Assembly (NCBI GenBank): GCA_038210375.1
Contig: JBBQWT010000019.1
Span: 1 to 64,000 of the forward strand
DNA from: JBBQWT01 sp038210375
GTDB lineage: Bacteria; Acidobacteriota; Terriglobia; Terriglobales; Acidobacteriaceae
DNA length: 64,000 bases
Direction of reading: 5' to 3'
Position numbers and translations under genes: made by a program. The notes under the pieces are model-generated. The model did no database searches. It was not told where the DNA came from and saw only the letters and a list, made by a program, of their open reading frames with translations. This document shows, piece by piece, positions 24,459-32,956 of this stretch (positions within the stretch are counted from its first letter, which is position 1; each line of letters opens with the position of its first letter).

Positions 24459-27101
24459 ATGTCAAAAATACCTTTTTATCTCAGTTTGGTCTTAGCGGGG
24501 TCTCTGCCGGCGGTGGGCGCGAACCAGCCTCTGAATTCGCACCGCACCTCAGATGCTCTTATATCCTGCCAGTCTTGCAAATCAGACCGGCCGGTAGAGA
24601 AAACCCCAAAACTGTATTTGCCATCGGCAGGAAGCCATCCGCAACCTGATTTTTTCCCAAACCCCGTAGCCCAACTTAAGTTTCAGGAATATTTTGCGCC
24701 GCCCGAACCCGACGCCGGATTGCCTTCCGCTCCGGAACCGCAACCTCCGGCGGGTGGGCCTGGCACGGCCGGCGTCAAAGTTCCATTTGCTCCGTCCCCG
24801 CCCGGCGCCGATCCCAACCGCTCGGTTTCACTGAACCCCGCGGTTTTAGTCAAGTATTTTGCCCAGGACCAGAAAGCCATTTGGACCAGCCCCCTGCACG
24901 TCCGTTCTAAAGATCTGCTGTGGCTGCCGGCTTTGGGCGCGGTCACCGGCGCCATGATCGGCACCGACGCCGACTCCGACGCGGTGGCGGAGATTGGCGC
25001 CAACCCATCGACGATCCGGCACAGCAATACCGCCTCCAACGCCGGGTTGTTTGGCCTGGCCGCACTGACCGCAGGCATCTATGCCACTGGCTTAATCAAG
25101 CACGACGACCATGCGCGGGAAACCGGCCTGTTGACCGGCGAAGCCCTGGCCGACAGCCTGGTGGTGGGGGAAGTGCTCAAGCTGGCTACCCAGCGCCGGC
25201 GGCCTCTAGCGGCGGGGCCTCCCGGATTTTTTCAGGGCGGCGATTCCTTTCCTTCGAACCACGCGCTGCTGAGCTGGACCATGGCATCGGTGATCGCCCA
25301 CGAGTATCCCGGCTGGCTTACCCAGGCATCGGTCTATGGCGCGGCTTCGGCGGTCAGCCTTTTTCGAGTTTCATCGAAAAAGCATTTCCCTTCCGACGTG
25401 ATCGTGGGCAGCACTCTGGGTTATTTGATAGGACGCCAGGTGTACAACGCGCACCATGATCCTGAACTGGGCGGCGCCGCCATGGGCACGTTCAGTCATG
25501 ACCCCGACGAGGACCAGGACCGCACCCGCGGCTCGCGCTACGTGGCTCTGGATAGCTGGGTTTATCCCGCGCTGCAGAAACTCGCCGCGCTGGGATACAT
25601 TCCCATCCAGTTCGCCGGGCTGCAGCCCTGGACCCGCTCCGAGTGCGCCCGCCAGCTGCAACAGGCACAGAACACCGCGGAGGAGAATGACGCCGATACA
25701 CCCGAACCGGTGACCCAGCTGATTGAACAGTTGGAGAATGAATTTGCTCCCGAAGCCGCGGCCGTCGATGGCGTGCAGTCGGCCACCGTGGGGTTGGAAT
25801 CTGTGTACTTTCGCAGTACTACGATTTCGGGAAAGCCGCTGCGCGACAGCTTCCATTTCGGGCAGACGGTGATCAACGACTTTGGCCGCCCATACTGGGA
25901 AGGCAATAACGCGATCACGGGGTTTTCCAGCTTCGCCGAGGCGGGCAGGTTCACGCTGCACGTGCGCGGCGAATACCAGCATGCGCCCTCAGTGCCGCCG
26001 TTTTCCCCGTCAGTACGCGCGCTGATCGGGAAAGTCGACTTCACTCCTGCTCCGCCGGGCACCGCCGCTGCAGAGGTCAATAGTTTTCGCCTGCTCGATT
26101 CTTATGTGGCGATGAACCTGAACGATTTCCAGTTTTCTTTCGGCAAGCAAAGCCTGTGGTGGGGCCCCGGCCGCAGCGGGCCATTTCTCATCAGCAACAA
26201 CGCCGAGCCCATCTACATGTTCCGTATCAACCGCATCACCCCATTTCAATTGCCCGGCTTTTTGAGCCACCTGGGATGGGTTCGCGGGGAGTTCTTCATG
26301 GGCAAACTCTCAGGCCATCAATTTCCCCCGCGGCCGTTTATCAACGGCCAGAAGATCAGCTTCCAGTTGACCCCCAACCTTGAAGTAGGATTTTCCAAGA
26401 CCACGGTCTTTGCCGGAGTGGGCAGAGCGCTCACCCTGGGCTCGTTCCTGCGCAGCGTGATCAGCGTAAGCAGCACCAACGCGCAAAATGCCAACGACCG
26501 GCTCGACCCCGGTGATCGCCGGGCGGGCTTCGACTTCCGCTACCGGGTCCCGGGCCTGCGCAACTGGCTCACCGTTTATGCCGATTCGCTGGCCGACGAT
26601 GATCCCTCGCCGCTGGCCGCGCCGCGGCGCGCCGCCATGAACCCTGGAATTTACCTGGCACGCGTGCCCGGTGTGCCCAAACTCGATCTACGCCTGGAAT
26701 CGGTTTCCACCGACGTGCCCGCTTCGCGCGGCCCCGGCGGCACTTTTATCTATTTCAACGCCCACTACATCGATTCGTACCTCAGCAAAGGCAATTTCAT
26801 CGGCAGCTGGATCGGTCGCGAGAGCCGCGGCTACCAGGGCTGGAGCACTTACTGGTTTACTCCCCAGAATAAAATCGAGCTGGGTTTTCGCAGCGCCAAG
26901 ATTAATAAGGAATTCATTCCCCAGGGCGGCACCCAGACTGACGTATCCGCGCAGGCGGAATTCCTAGTGCGCCCGCAATGGCACTTCCTGGGCCACTTTC
27001 AGTACGAGCGCTGGAACATCCCCGTCATCGGCCCCGCCACCCGGGATCTCACCGGCTCCATCCAGCTGACTTACACGCCCACCCACATATTTTCATGGTG
27101 A
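24459..27101 (+). CDS. PAP2 phosphatase fused to a capsule assembly Wzi-type barrel
   Basis: An 880-residue envelope protein starting at the ATG at 24459, which begins a signal peptide (KIPFYLSLVLAGSLPAVGA). After a proline-rich linker, residues about 155-335 form a PAP2-type phosphatase: KLATQRRRP (241-249), PSNH (265-268) and SLFRVSSKKHFPSD with Arg303, His309 and Asp313. Residues about 405-880 form a Wzi-like outer-membrane beta barrel (GKQSLWWGPGRSGP is the clearest block). PAP2 enzymes dephosphorylate polyprenyl pyrophosphate or lipids; Wzi anchors capsule at the cell surface. The fusion could couple lipid carrier or lipid A phosphate removal to surface attachment, which is inference. 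Confidence 0.88.
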   Translation: MSKIPFYLSLVLAGSLPAVGANQPLNSHRTSDALISCQSCKSDRPVEKTPKLYLPSAGSHPQPDFFPNPVAQLKFQEYFAPPEPDAGLPSAPEPQPPAGGPGTAGVKVPFAPSPPGADPNRSVSLNPAVLVKYFAQDQKAIWTSPLHVRSKDLLWLPALGAVTGAMIGTDADSDAVAEIGANPSTIRHSNTASNAGLFGLAALTAGIYATGLIKHDDHARETGLLTGEALADSLVVGEVLKLATQRRRPLAAGPPGFFQGGDSFPSNHALLSWTMASVIAHEYPGWLTQASVYGAASAVSLFRVSSKKHFPSDVIVGSTLGYLIGRQVYNAHHDPELGGAAMGTFSHDPDEDQDRTRGSRYVALDSWVYPALQKLAALGYIPIQFAGLQPWTRSECARQLQQAQNTAEENDADTPEPVTQLIEQLENEFAPEAAAVDGVQSATVGLESVYFRSTTISGKPLRDSFHFGQTVINDFGRPYWEGNNAITGFSSFAEAGRFTLHVRGEYQHAPSVPPFSPSVRALIGKVDFTPAPPGTAAAEVNSFRLLDSYVAMNLNDFQFSFGKQSLWWGPGRSGPFLISNNAEPIYMFRINRITPFQLPGFLSHLGWVRGEFFMGKLSGHQFPPRPFINGQKISFQLTPNLEVGFSKTTVFAGVGRALTLGSFLRSVISVSSTNAQNANDRLDPGDRRAGFDFRYRVPGLRNWLTVYADSLADDDPSPLAAPRRAAMNPGIYLARVPGVPKLDLRLESVSTDVPASRGPGGTFIYFNAHYIDSYLSKGNFIGSWIGRESRGYQGWSTYWFTPQNKIELGFRSAKINKEFIPQGGTQTDVSAQAEFLVRPQWHFLGHFQYERWNIPVIGPATRDLTGSIQLTYTPTHIFSW

Positions 27102-27276
27102 GCCTGGCATTGCGCGGTGCGGCGGAACCTCATCCAGAAGACGAGCTTCGCTTCACTGCGGACGTCCAATCAGCGTCGTCCGCCCATGTGAACCAGTACC
27201 ATAAATCTGGCCGGTCGGCATCGCTTGGTGCGGTCCACGGCGCTCTCCCTAAATAATCTCCCAGCGAAAAATTTCT

Positions 27277-28332
27277 ATGCATGTCATGCACATCGAAGGG
27301 GTACGGCCGAACTTTATCAAGGCCGCTCCGCTGGTGCGGGCCCTGGCCGCGCGCGGGGTGCGTCAGACCCTTGTCCATAGCGGCCAGCACTTCGATCCTG
27401 CGATGTCCGATATCTTTTTCGAGCAGCTGGGCATGCCCGCGCCGGACGTGAATCTTGCGGTGGGCGCGGGCAGCCATGCCCAGCAGACCGCGGGCGTCAT
27501 GCAGCGCCTCGAGCCGGTGGTGCTCGAACGCAAGCCCGACTTGATGGTGGTCTATGGCGACGCCAACTCCACCCTGGCCGCCGCCCTACTTTGCGCGAAA
27601 CTGCTGGTTCCGGCCGCCCACGTGGAGGCAGGGCTGCGTTCCTTCGACCGCGCCATGCCCGAGGAAGTCAACCGCCTGCTGACCGATCAGATCTCCAGCC
27701 TGCTGTTCACGCCGTCGCGCGACGCCGGCGAAAACCTGATGCGCGAGGGCATTCCCGCGGAAAAAATCCATTTCGTGGGCAACATCATGATCGATACCCT
27801 GGTGGCGATGCTGCCCCGGGCCGCAGCCGCTTTGCCCCAGGGTCTTCCTGAACGATACGTGCTGGTGACCATGCATCGCGCCGGCAACGTCGATGACCAA
27901 CCGTTCATGCGGAGCTTCATGGAGACCCTCGGTCAGATCAGCCGTCTTGTGCCGGTGGTTTTCCCCGTGCATCCCCGGACCCAGCTGCGCATGGCGCCGC
28001 TGCAGGCGCAGGACCACCGATTGCGGTTGCTGGCGCCCCAGCCTTACCTGTCATTCCTGGCGCTGCAGCAGCGCGCTGCGCTGGTGGTGACCGATTCCGG
28101 CGGAATCCAGGAGGAGACGACTTTCCTGGGAATTCCATGTCTTACGGTGCGGGATAATACCGAGCGGCCCGTGACCGTGACCACCGGCAGCAATATCCTG
28201 GTGGGGAGAAACATGCAGCGCCTGCGGGACGAGCTGGAAACCATTCTGCGCGACGGCGGCAAAGCCTGCGCGGCCCCGCCGCTGTGGGATGGCAAGACCG
28301 CCGATCGCATCGCCGACATCATCGGCGCGTGA
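27277..28332 (+). CDS. wecB: UDP-N-acetylglucosamine 2-epimerase (non-hydrolysing)
   Basis: A 351-residue cytoplasmic enzyme interconverting UDP-GlcNAc and UDP-ManNAc for surface glycans. The start MHVMHIEGVRPNFIKAAPL and HSGQHFD, HVEAGLRSFDRAMPEE, and the nucleotide-binding TDSGGIQEE and GIPCLTVRDNTERP blocks are diagnostic. Length is slightly short but complete. The ribosome site is weak. It follows the PAP2-Wzi gene by 175 bases and converges on the flippase gene. Confidence 0.93.
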   Translation: MHVMHIEGVRPNFIKAAPLVRALAARGVRQTLVHSGQHFDPAMSDIFFEQLGMPAPDVNLAVGAGSHAQQTAGVMQRLEPVVLERKPDLMVVYGDANSTLAAALLCAKLLVPAAHVEAGLRSFDRAMPEEVNRLLTDQISSLLFTPSRDAGENLMREGIPAEKIHFVGNIMIDTLVAMLPRAAAALPQGLPERYVLVTMHRAGNVDDQPFMRSFMETLGQISRLVPVVFPVHPRTQLRMAPLQAQDHRLRLLAPQPYLSFLALQQRAALVVTDSGGIQEETTFLGIPCLTVRDNTERPVTVTTGSNILVGRNMQRLRDELETILRDGGKACAAPPLWDGKTADRIADIIGA

Positions 28333-28425
28333 TTCACGACCCATTGTACGGATCAAGATGACAATTCCGCGGGCGCAGAAATCCCGCGGCATTGCTAAGT
28401 ACACCCACTTCCACTGTCCGCGGCA

Positions 28426-29952
28426 TCACCGCAGACCAGCCAGCACCTTCATATCAGAACTCATCAGCTTGCGAATGATGATCTTCTCCTCGGGCTGCAG
28501 GATAAACAACCAGCTGCACATCACGAACGTCGCCAGCCCCACCAGCAGAAACAACAATTGCGCGGGCAGCGACGAAGGCACAGCCGACAGACTCAACACC
28601 AGCAGCATCGTTCCCCCGACCAGCGAACTTTTCCGGATTTGCTGCCTGCCCTCCGGCAGCATTTTTCCCGAAAAATAAAACAGGATGAGCATGTCCACGA
28701 TCACTCTCCCGGTGAAAGCAATGGCCGCTCCGTTAATCCCCAGGCTGCGAATCATCCACCACAACACCAGCAGGTAAATGGGAAGCTCGGCCAGATGCAG
28801 TTTGGCGGTGAGATCGGGCCGGCCTCCGCCTTGCACCAGGGTGTAGGGAACGAATGCGACCGCGTTGACGAAGGTGCCCACCACCAGCCACTGCAGCACC
28901 GGGGCGCCGTTGCGGGCAAACTCCGCGCCCAGCCACAACTTCATGCCGGGATAGGCAAGGCTCACCAGCACCAGCGACACCGGGAACATGATCAGAAGAA
29001 CATAGTTGATGCTGCGGTCGAAGAGATGCCCGGTGCGCACCCGGTCGCTGACCAGGGTGGCGGAAAATCCCGGGAAGAGGACGGCCGCCACCGCCGCCGG
29101 AATGAGCAGCAGTTTATTGGAAAGATCGAATGGGGTCGCATAGTAGGCCACCGCCGTAAGCGACAACAGGCTGCCGATAAAAAAACGGTCCATGTAGACC
29201 AGCAGCGGCGCCACGATGTTTGACACCATCAGCCAGCTTCCAAAGCGCAACAGCGGCGCCAGCGCGGCCGGCTGCCAGCGCATTCCCTCGCGCAGGCTGG
29301 GCATGACGCGCAGACACAGCCAGGCATGCGCGCCCAGAGCCAGCACCCGCCCCGCCATCAGCGCCGCCATCATGGGGCCCAGGCGGTGGGAAAAAGGCAG
29401 CACCATCAATGGCGCCAGGTAGGCGAGCATTCCCAGGGGAAGGCGCAGCAGGTTGACCAGGTCAAAGCGCTGGAAGGCTTCGAGGATGCCGCGAAATCCC
29501 GAGGTGGCAATGACCAGGGGGATGGACGCGGCGATGATATAGAACGCCTGAATGGATTCATCCTGCATCGCCGGCGGAATCTTGAGCGCGCCGCGCGCCA
29601 GCCAGGGAAAGAGCAGGGCGGCGAATATGCCGCCGGCGATTCCCAGCACCAGCATGAGCGCCATCGCCGTCCATACCAGGCTGGGCAGCTCGGCAACTTC
29701 ATGCCGCGCCAGCTTTTCCGAGACTAATTTAGTGAGCGCCCGTCCCAGGCCCATATCGAACAGGCTGAAGTATCCGATGACCGTCCACGCCAAGGGAAGA
29801 AAGCCAAAGCGCGCTACGCCCAGCGCGTGAATCAGCTGGGGAATGGCCACCAGGGCCACCAGCAAAGGCGTCCCCAGGCCCACAAAGTTCCAGACCGTAT
29901 TGCGGGCCATCAGGCGGCCGCTTGGCAGATGATCCAGAGGGCGGGTGGACAT
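28426..29952 (-). CDS. Wzx-type oligosaccharide flippase
   Basis: A 508-residue polytopic inner-membrane protein of the polysaccharide transporter/MATE-like superfamily. About 14 hydrophobic segments run through the chain, starting at VWNFVGLGTPLLVALVAIP (residues 20-38) with the family-typical G...R.L.......E loop (GLGRALTKLVSEKLAR) near 69. It is expected to flip undecaprenyl-linked repeat units across the inner membrane. It faces wecB and fits with the WecA-type transferase and rhamnose genes. Substrate unknown. Confidence 0.88.
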   Translation of the reverse strand: MSTRPLDHLPSGRLMARNTVWNFVGLGTPLLVALVAIPQLIHALGVARFGFLPLAWTVIGYFSLFDMGLGRALTKLVSEKLARHEVAELPSLVWTAMALMLVLGIAGGIFAALLFPWLARGALKIPPAMQDESIQAFYIIAASIPLVIATSGFRGILEAFQRFDLVNLLRLPLGMLAYLAPLMVLPFSHRLGPMMAALMAGRVLALGAHAWLCLRVMPSLREGMRWQPAALAPLLRFGSWLMVSNIVAPLLVYMDRFFIGSLLSLTAVAYYATPFDLSNKLLLIPAAVAAVLFPGFSATLVSDRVRTGHLFDRSINYVLLIMFPVSLVLVSLAYPGMKLWLGAEFARNGAPVLQWLVVGTFVNAVAFVPYTLVQGGGRPDLTAKLHLAELPIYLLVLWWMIRSLGINGAAIAFTGRVIVDMLILFYFSGKMLPEGRQQIRKSSLVGGTMLLVLSLSAVPSSLPAQLLFLLVGLATFVMCSWLFILQPEEKIIIRKLMSSDMKVLAGLR

Positions 29953-30195
29953 TGATTAAGCGAGAAGCGAAAAGTTGCGGCTCGTACTCAAGCCGAATCA
30001 TAGCATTGTGATTTATACAGGGAGCAGCGCCGGCGAGGATAGGTTTCCACAGAACTTCAAGAAGAAAGTTTGCGAATTCCGGTCACCTTCCATCAGTGCA
30101 CGTTTTATTTAGTTTCACCTGTTTTTATTTTGTTCTTATTTGCTTTAGTTGAAGCCTCATTCCGTTTTTAAGGAGCTGTCATTTCGTGTAGTGAT

Positions 30196-30230
30196 TTGTC
30201 ATTCCGAGCGAAAGCCGAGGATGATGGAAA
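30196..30230 (-). repeat. Partial REP-like arm (GTCATTCCGAGCG type)
   Basis: TTGTCATTCCGAGCGAAAGC followed by CGAGGATG matches the outer 28 bases of the doublet arms at 6441-6481 with one or two changes; the rest of the repeat is missing. Confidence 0.6.
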
Positions 30231-30291
30231 GTCAAAATCGTATTCACCTGTACCCTGGCATGGCGAAGGAGCCAGACACTATCTCGAAACG

Positions 30292-30510
30292 ATGAGGACT
30301 ATCCGAGACTTGACGAAGATTGGCCTAGTCTTGAAAGAGGGGATGACAGTTGGCTTCTATGACATCGACGGATCGTGAGAAGCGAGAAAATGACAAACTG
30401 CTTTTTGAAGGCATAGTTCACTACGATCCGTAGATGGGTAAGTGGTGCGCACTATCGACTGAAACAGCTTTCGAGATTGAGTCGGATGAAGGGGAGTGCC
30501 TGATTCCCCA
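30292..30510 (+). pseudogene. Relic of a small conserved protein gene
   Basis: The frame begins MRTIRDLTKIGLVLKEGM and reaches VGFYDIDGS, then TGA. After one stop and one frameshift the sequence resumes as NDKLLFEGIVHYDP, meets TAG at 30430, and continues MGKWCALS. The parts join into a compact protein of about 70 residues with the pattern of a small cytosolic protein, but I do not know its function. Two stops and a frameshift make decay, not sequencing error, the likely cause. Confidence 0.5.
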
Positions 30511-30706
30511 CACAATGGCGGCGACCTTACGCCAAAGTCAGACGGGTTCCCGGGCCCAAACATTTTGGGCAGCGATGTCTCGCCCATTCATTGCGGTCCG
30601 CAATGAAGCGGGACGCCCTATGGTGTGGGCCAACCGGCACGGCGGTCGCACCCTTGCGCCGCAGCCGCAAGATCAAGCGCACGCATCACGCTGAGAACTG
30701 CCCGGC

Positions 30707-31801
30707 TCATTGAATCTCCACTCCCAGGAGGTCGGCGAACTTGACGGCAAAGACAGGGGTTTCATGGAATCGGTCAAGCCAGCGTCTCTTGCTGCCACAC
30801 TCGCGAAGCAGGGAAGCATCGATGATCTGAAATAGGGTCGCTTGAAGGCCCTCTGCCACCCCAACCTCCACCGCCAAACCCGTCAGCAGTGCCTCACCCC
30901 CGAAGGCGAGTGCGGAAAGCGTTCTGACGACTTCGATGTCGCGGCCCATCATCGTGTGTCGCATCACGTGGAGCGTGCCCCAGTGAATACCCACCCGAAC
31001 GCTTATGGTAGTGTCCGCGACTCGCGCCAAGTCCGAACCCGTTAATTCGGCCGTCCACGCTTGAACGGCCTGCAGTGCCGGCTTGAGACCGTCGAAGGTC
31101 TGGAACGTTCCAACCTGGAGTGTGCCACGAGTGGTCCCCCCACGGAGCCGTGCAGCTTCCACGACCCTGCCTGTGATCCTGTCGAGAGTAGGATGCACCG
31201 CGTCCCAGCCAAGTTTATCGGCAAGATCGAGCACACCAACAAAGTTCGTTTGGACGAGGGCCACCTGCTCGCGCACCACTGGCGATTGACCAAAGCATGT
31301 TCGGTAGACTTTGGCGGTGTTGGTAATACCTTTGAACTCAAACTCACCGACGAGCTCGTAGGGAATCTCTGCTCCGGAGATTACAAGGCGGACAGCCTCT
31401 GAGAAGTACACCTCCTCCGGCTCGGCTACTTTTTCCATACGCGCAGCAAAGTTCACCGCGTCACCATATACGTCGCCATCGGTGTCCAACATTACGTCTC
31501 CCGCGTGCACCACAATCTTCAGCCTCGGGTTAATGGCTGCCGGCCCACGCTCGCCGTGCTCGACGAAAGCCGCCTGGAGCTTGCGACCGCACAGAATGGC
31601 GTCGGTGGCTGACCCAAAGACCGTCAAAGCTGCATCGCCTATCCATTTGACCAGCCTGCCCTTGAAATGCTCAATGACCGGGGCAATGATCCTCTGCTGC
31701 TGGCGCACGGCAGCCTCGATGTCACCGCGCTCTGCTCCGGAACTGAACGCGGTATAGCCGGAAATGTCCGTCAAGAGGATGGCGAGGAGTTTTGTTTCCA
31801 T
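30707..31801 (-). CDS. Class III adenylate/guanylate cyclase with a second, degenerate cyclase domain
   Basis: A 364-residue soluble protein. The N-terminal catalytic domain (about 1-165) has metal-binding Asp12 (LLTDISGY) and Asp56 (WIGDAALTVF), substrate Lys157, and the transition-state pair Asn117/Arg121 (VNFAARM). Residues about 183-330 repeat the fold weakly: FVGVLDLADKLG, TRGTLQVGTFQTF and VRVGIHWG, then RDIEVVRTLSALA, but the two aspartates and the Asn/Arg pair are not conserved. This resembles an active/inactive pair in one chain. The product, cAMP or cGMP, cannot be decided. No sensor or membrane domain is present. Confidence 0.85.
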   Translation of the reverse strand: METKLLAILLTDISGYTAFSSGAERGDIEAAVRQQQRIIAPVIEHFKGRLVKWIGDAALTVFGSATDAILCGRKLQAAFVEHGERGPAAINPRLKIVVHAGDVMLDTDGDVYGDAVNFAARMEKVAEPEEVYFSEAVRLVISGAEIPYELVGEFEFKGITNTAKVYRTCFGQSPVVREQVALVQTNFVGVLDLADKLGWDAVHPTLDRITGRVVEAARLRGGTTRGTLQVGTFQTFDGLKPALQAVQAWTAELTGSDLARVADTTISVRVGIHWGTLHVMRHTMMGRDIEVVRTLSALAFGGEALLTGLAVEVGVAEGLQATLFQIIDASLLRECGSKRRWLDRFHETPVFAVKFADLLGVEIQ

Positions 31802-31960
31802 GTCAGTCGGCGTCTGGTCATCGACCTCAACACAATCTCACAGACGAGCCGGTATCTTACACCTGACTCCAACGCTGGGTAAATGCTGCGGGCGGTTCTA
31901 TTTGATCAATGCGCCCGTGATCTGCGTAATCAGGACGAATGGATAGGCTCTTGCAGCCAG

Positions 31961-32203
31961 GACTTTTCGTGGTACTGGACCTGGCGTTCCCGTCATCAGG
32001 TAGTTTGTGGCGGAAGCACATCAGCCAGGAGCTTCGTGATCTTAATCTTCAAAATGGTTACTGAGAACCCCACTTGGGGCGCCCCGCGCATTCACGGTGA
32101 ATTATTAAAATTGGCCTTCGCGATCATTCGAAGAGAACGGTCTCGCGCTGGGTTCTGTGCGCGCCCAAGGGACCCTCAACCAACCAAACGGTGGCAATCG
32201 TTC
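31961..32203 (+). pseudogene. Remnant of an integrase-type (rve) transposase
   Basis: The translation around WYWTWRSRHQ, then FKMVTENPTWGAPRIHGELL and finally RDPQPTKRWQSF reproduces, in order, short blocks of the HTH/pre-catalytic part of IS transposases with an rve core as I know them. Spacing is distorted by indels, and the DDE catalytic core that should follow is gone. It is an inactive fragment in the decayed island; no inverted repeats are visible. Confidence 0.65.
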
Positions 32204-32269
32204 AGCATGCCGAACTGGGGCGGAAGGACCTTCACACCGCAACGCGGGATGGCCGCGATCCTCACTCGA

Positions 32270-32551
32270 TCAACTGGAAAGCTCGTGGCACCGTTGCTTA
32301 GCATAGTCCCAGGCTGAGAACTTACAATCGGGATCATCGGTGGCAATCCAGGGATCTTCGCCAAACGTTGTGTACTCTTTATAAAGCTCCTCAGAGGTCC
32401 TCGTCGGGGTACATTTAGCAAGGAACCTATTGACTATGCCTTTGCACGCCTCGATGGCGCCGCGGCAGTCCTCGAAGTCACCGTGCTTGTAGCGTTCGCT
32501 CTCATCCATGTAATGGAAATTGTCATCGATAAAAACGGAGTATCTGGGCAT
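32270..32551 (-). CDS. Conserved hypothetical small protein
   Basis: A 93-residue acidic cytosolic protein beginning MPRYSVFIDDNFHYMDESER and ending FSAWDYAKQRCHELSS. It recalls small conserved proteins of unknown function found in many Gram-negative genomes (VFVDDNFHYMDE...ERY pattern); no catalytic motif is visible. The frame is intact although both flanks are decayed, which suggests selection or recent arrival. No operon partner. Confidence 0.7.
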   Translation of the reverse strand: MPRYSVFIDDNFHYMDESERYKHGDFEDCRGAIEACKGIVNRFLAKCTPTRTSEELYKEYTTFGEDPWIATDDPDCKFSAWDYAKQRCHELSS

Positions 32552-32708
32552 CTGTTCCTATTATCGCAGGACTTACGAAACGCCTCCGCGACGATACCTC
32601 AGACTAGGCAGGAGGAACTGTATCTGTCAACCATCGAGGCCTATCGGGGTTCGATCAAGGTTCGATCCACCCCGTCCGTCATGCCACATGCCAATACTTC
32701 GCCAAACT

Positions 32709-32852
32709 TTTAGCTGATAAGTAAGAATTGTATCTTCCAATCCCTTGTTCGGGCGCTAACACCAATCCGCGCTTCACTGGATTGCGATGCATATATTTCA
32801 ATTTCTCAACCCACTTCCGCCGGGTAAACCGCGACCTAATCGAATGGTCCAC
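32709..32852 (-). pseudogene. C-terminal remnant of a REP-associated tyrosine transposase (RAYT)
   Basis: FTRRKWVEKLKYMHRNPVKR followed by GLVLAPEQ matches the C-terminal block of the TnpA_REP/IS200-like transposases (KLRYIHRNPVRRGLV). The HUH motif and catalytic tyrosine region that precede it are absent, and the tail after APEQ is frameshifted. RAYTs mobilise REP/REPIN elements, and REP-like doublets do occur in this window, but this copy is inactive. Confidence 0.65.
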
Positions 32853-32956
32853 CCCGCCAGAGCGTCCCTCCTTCCGCTGAATTGCCGCTAAAATTCGCGC
32901 ATCGTACGTATTTACGCTGCTACCATAACGCAACAATATGGCGGTTTCGATAATCC

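Larger units (their letters stand above)
29953..30706. other. Decayed intergenic stretch
   Basis: The 754 bases contain an AT-rich segment at 30100-30180, a single repeat arm at 30196-30230 and the relic at 30292-30510. Coding frames to 30694 show no family or codon signal. This is the left edge of the decayed island that runs to about 34.27 kb. Confidence 0.5.

Noticed and set aside
30434..30694. 86-codon plus-strand frame (MGKWCALS start)
   Set aside because: Its first codons are the tail of the decayed relic at 30292; the rest becomes Arg/Gln-rich nonsense.
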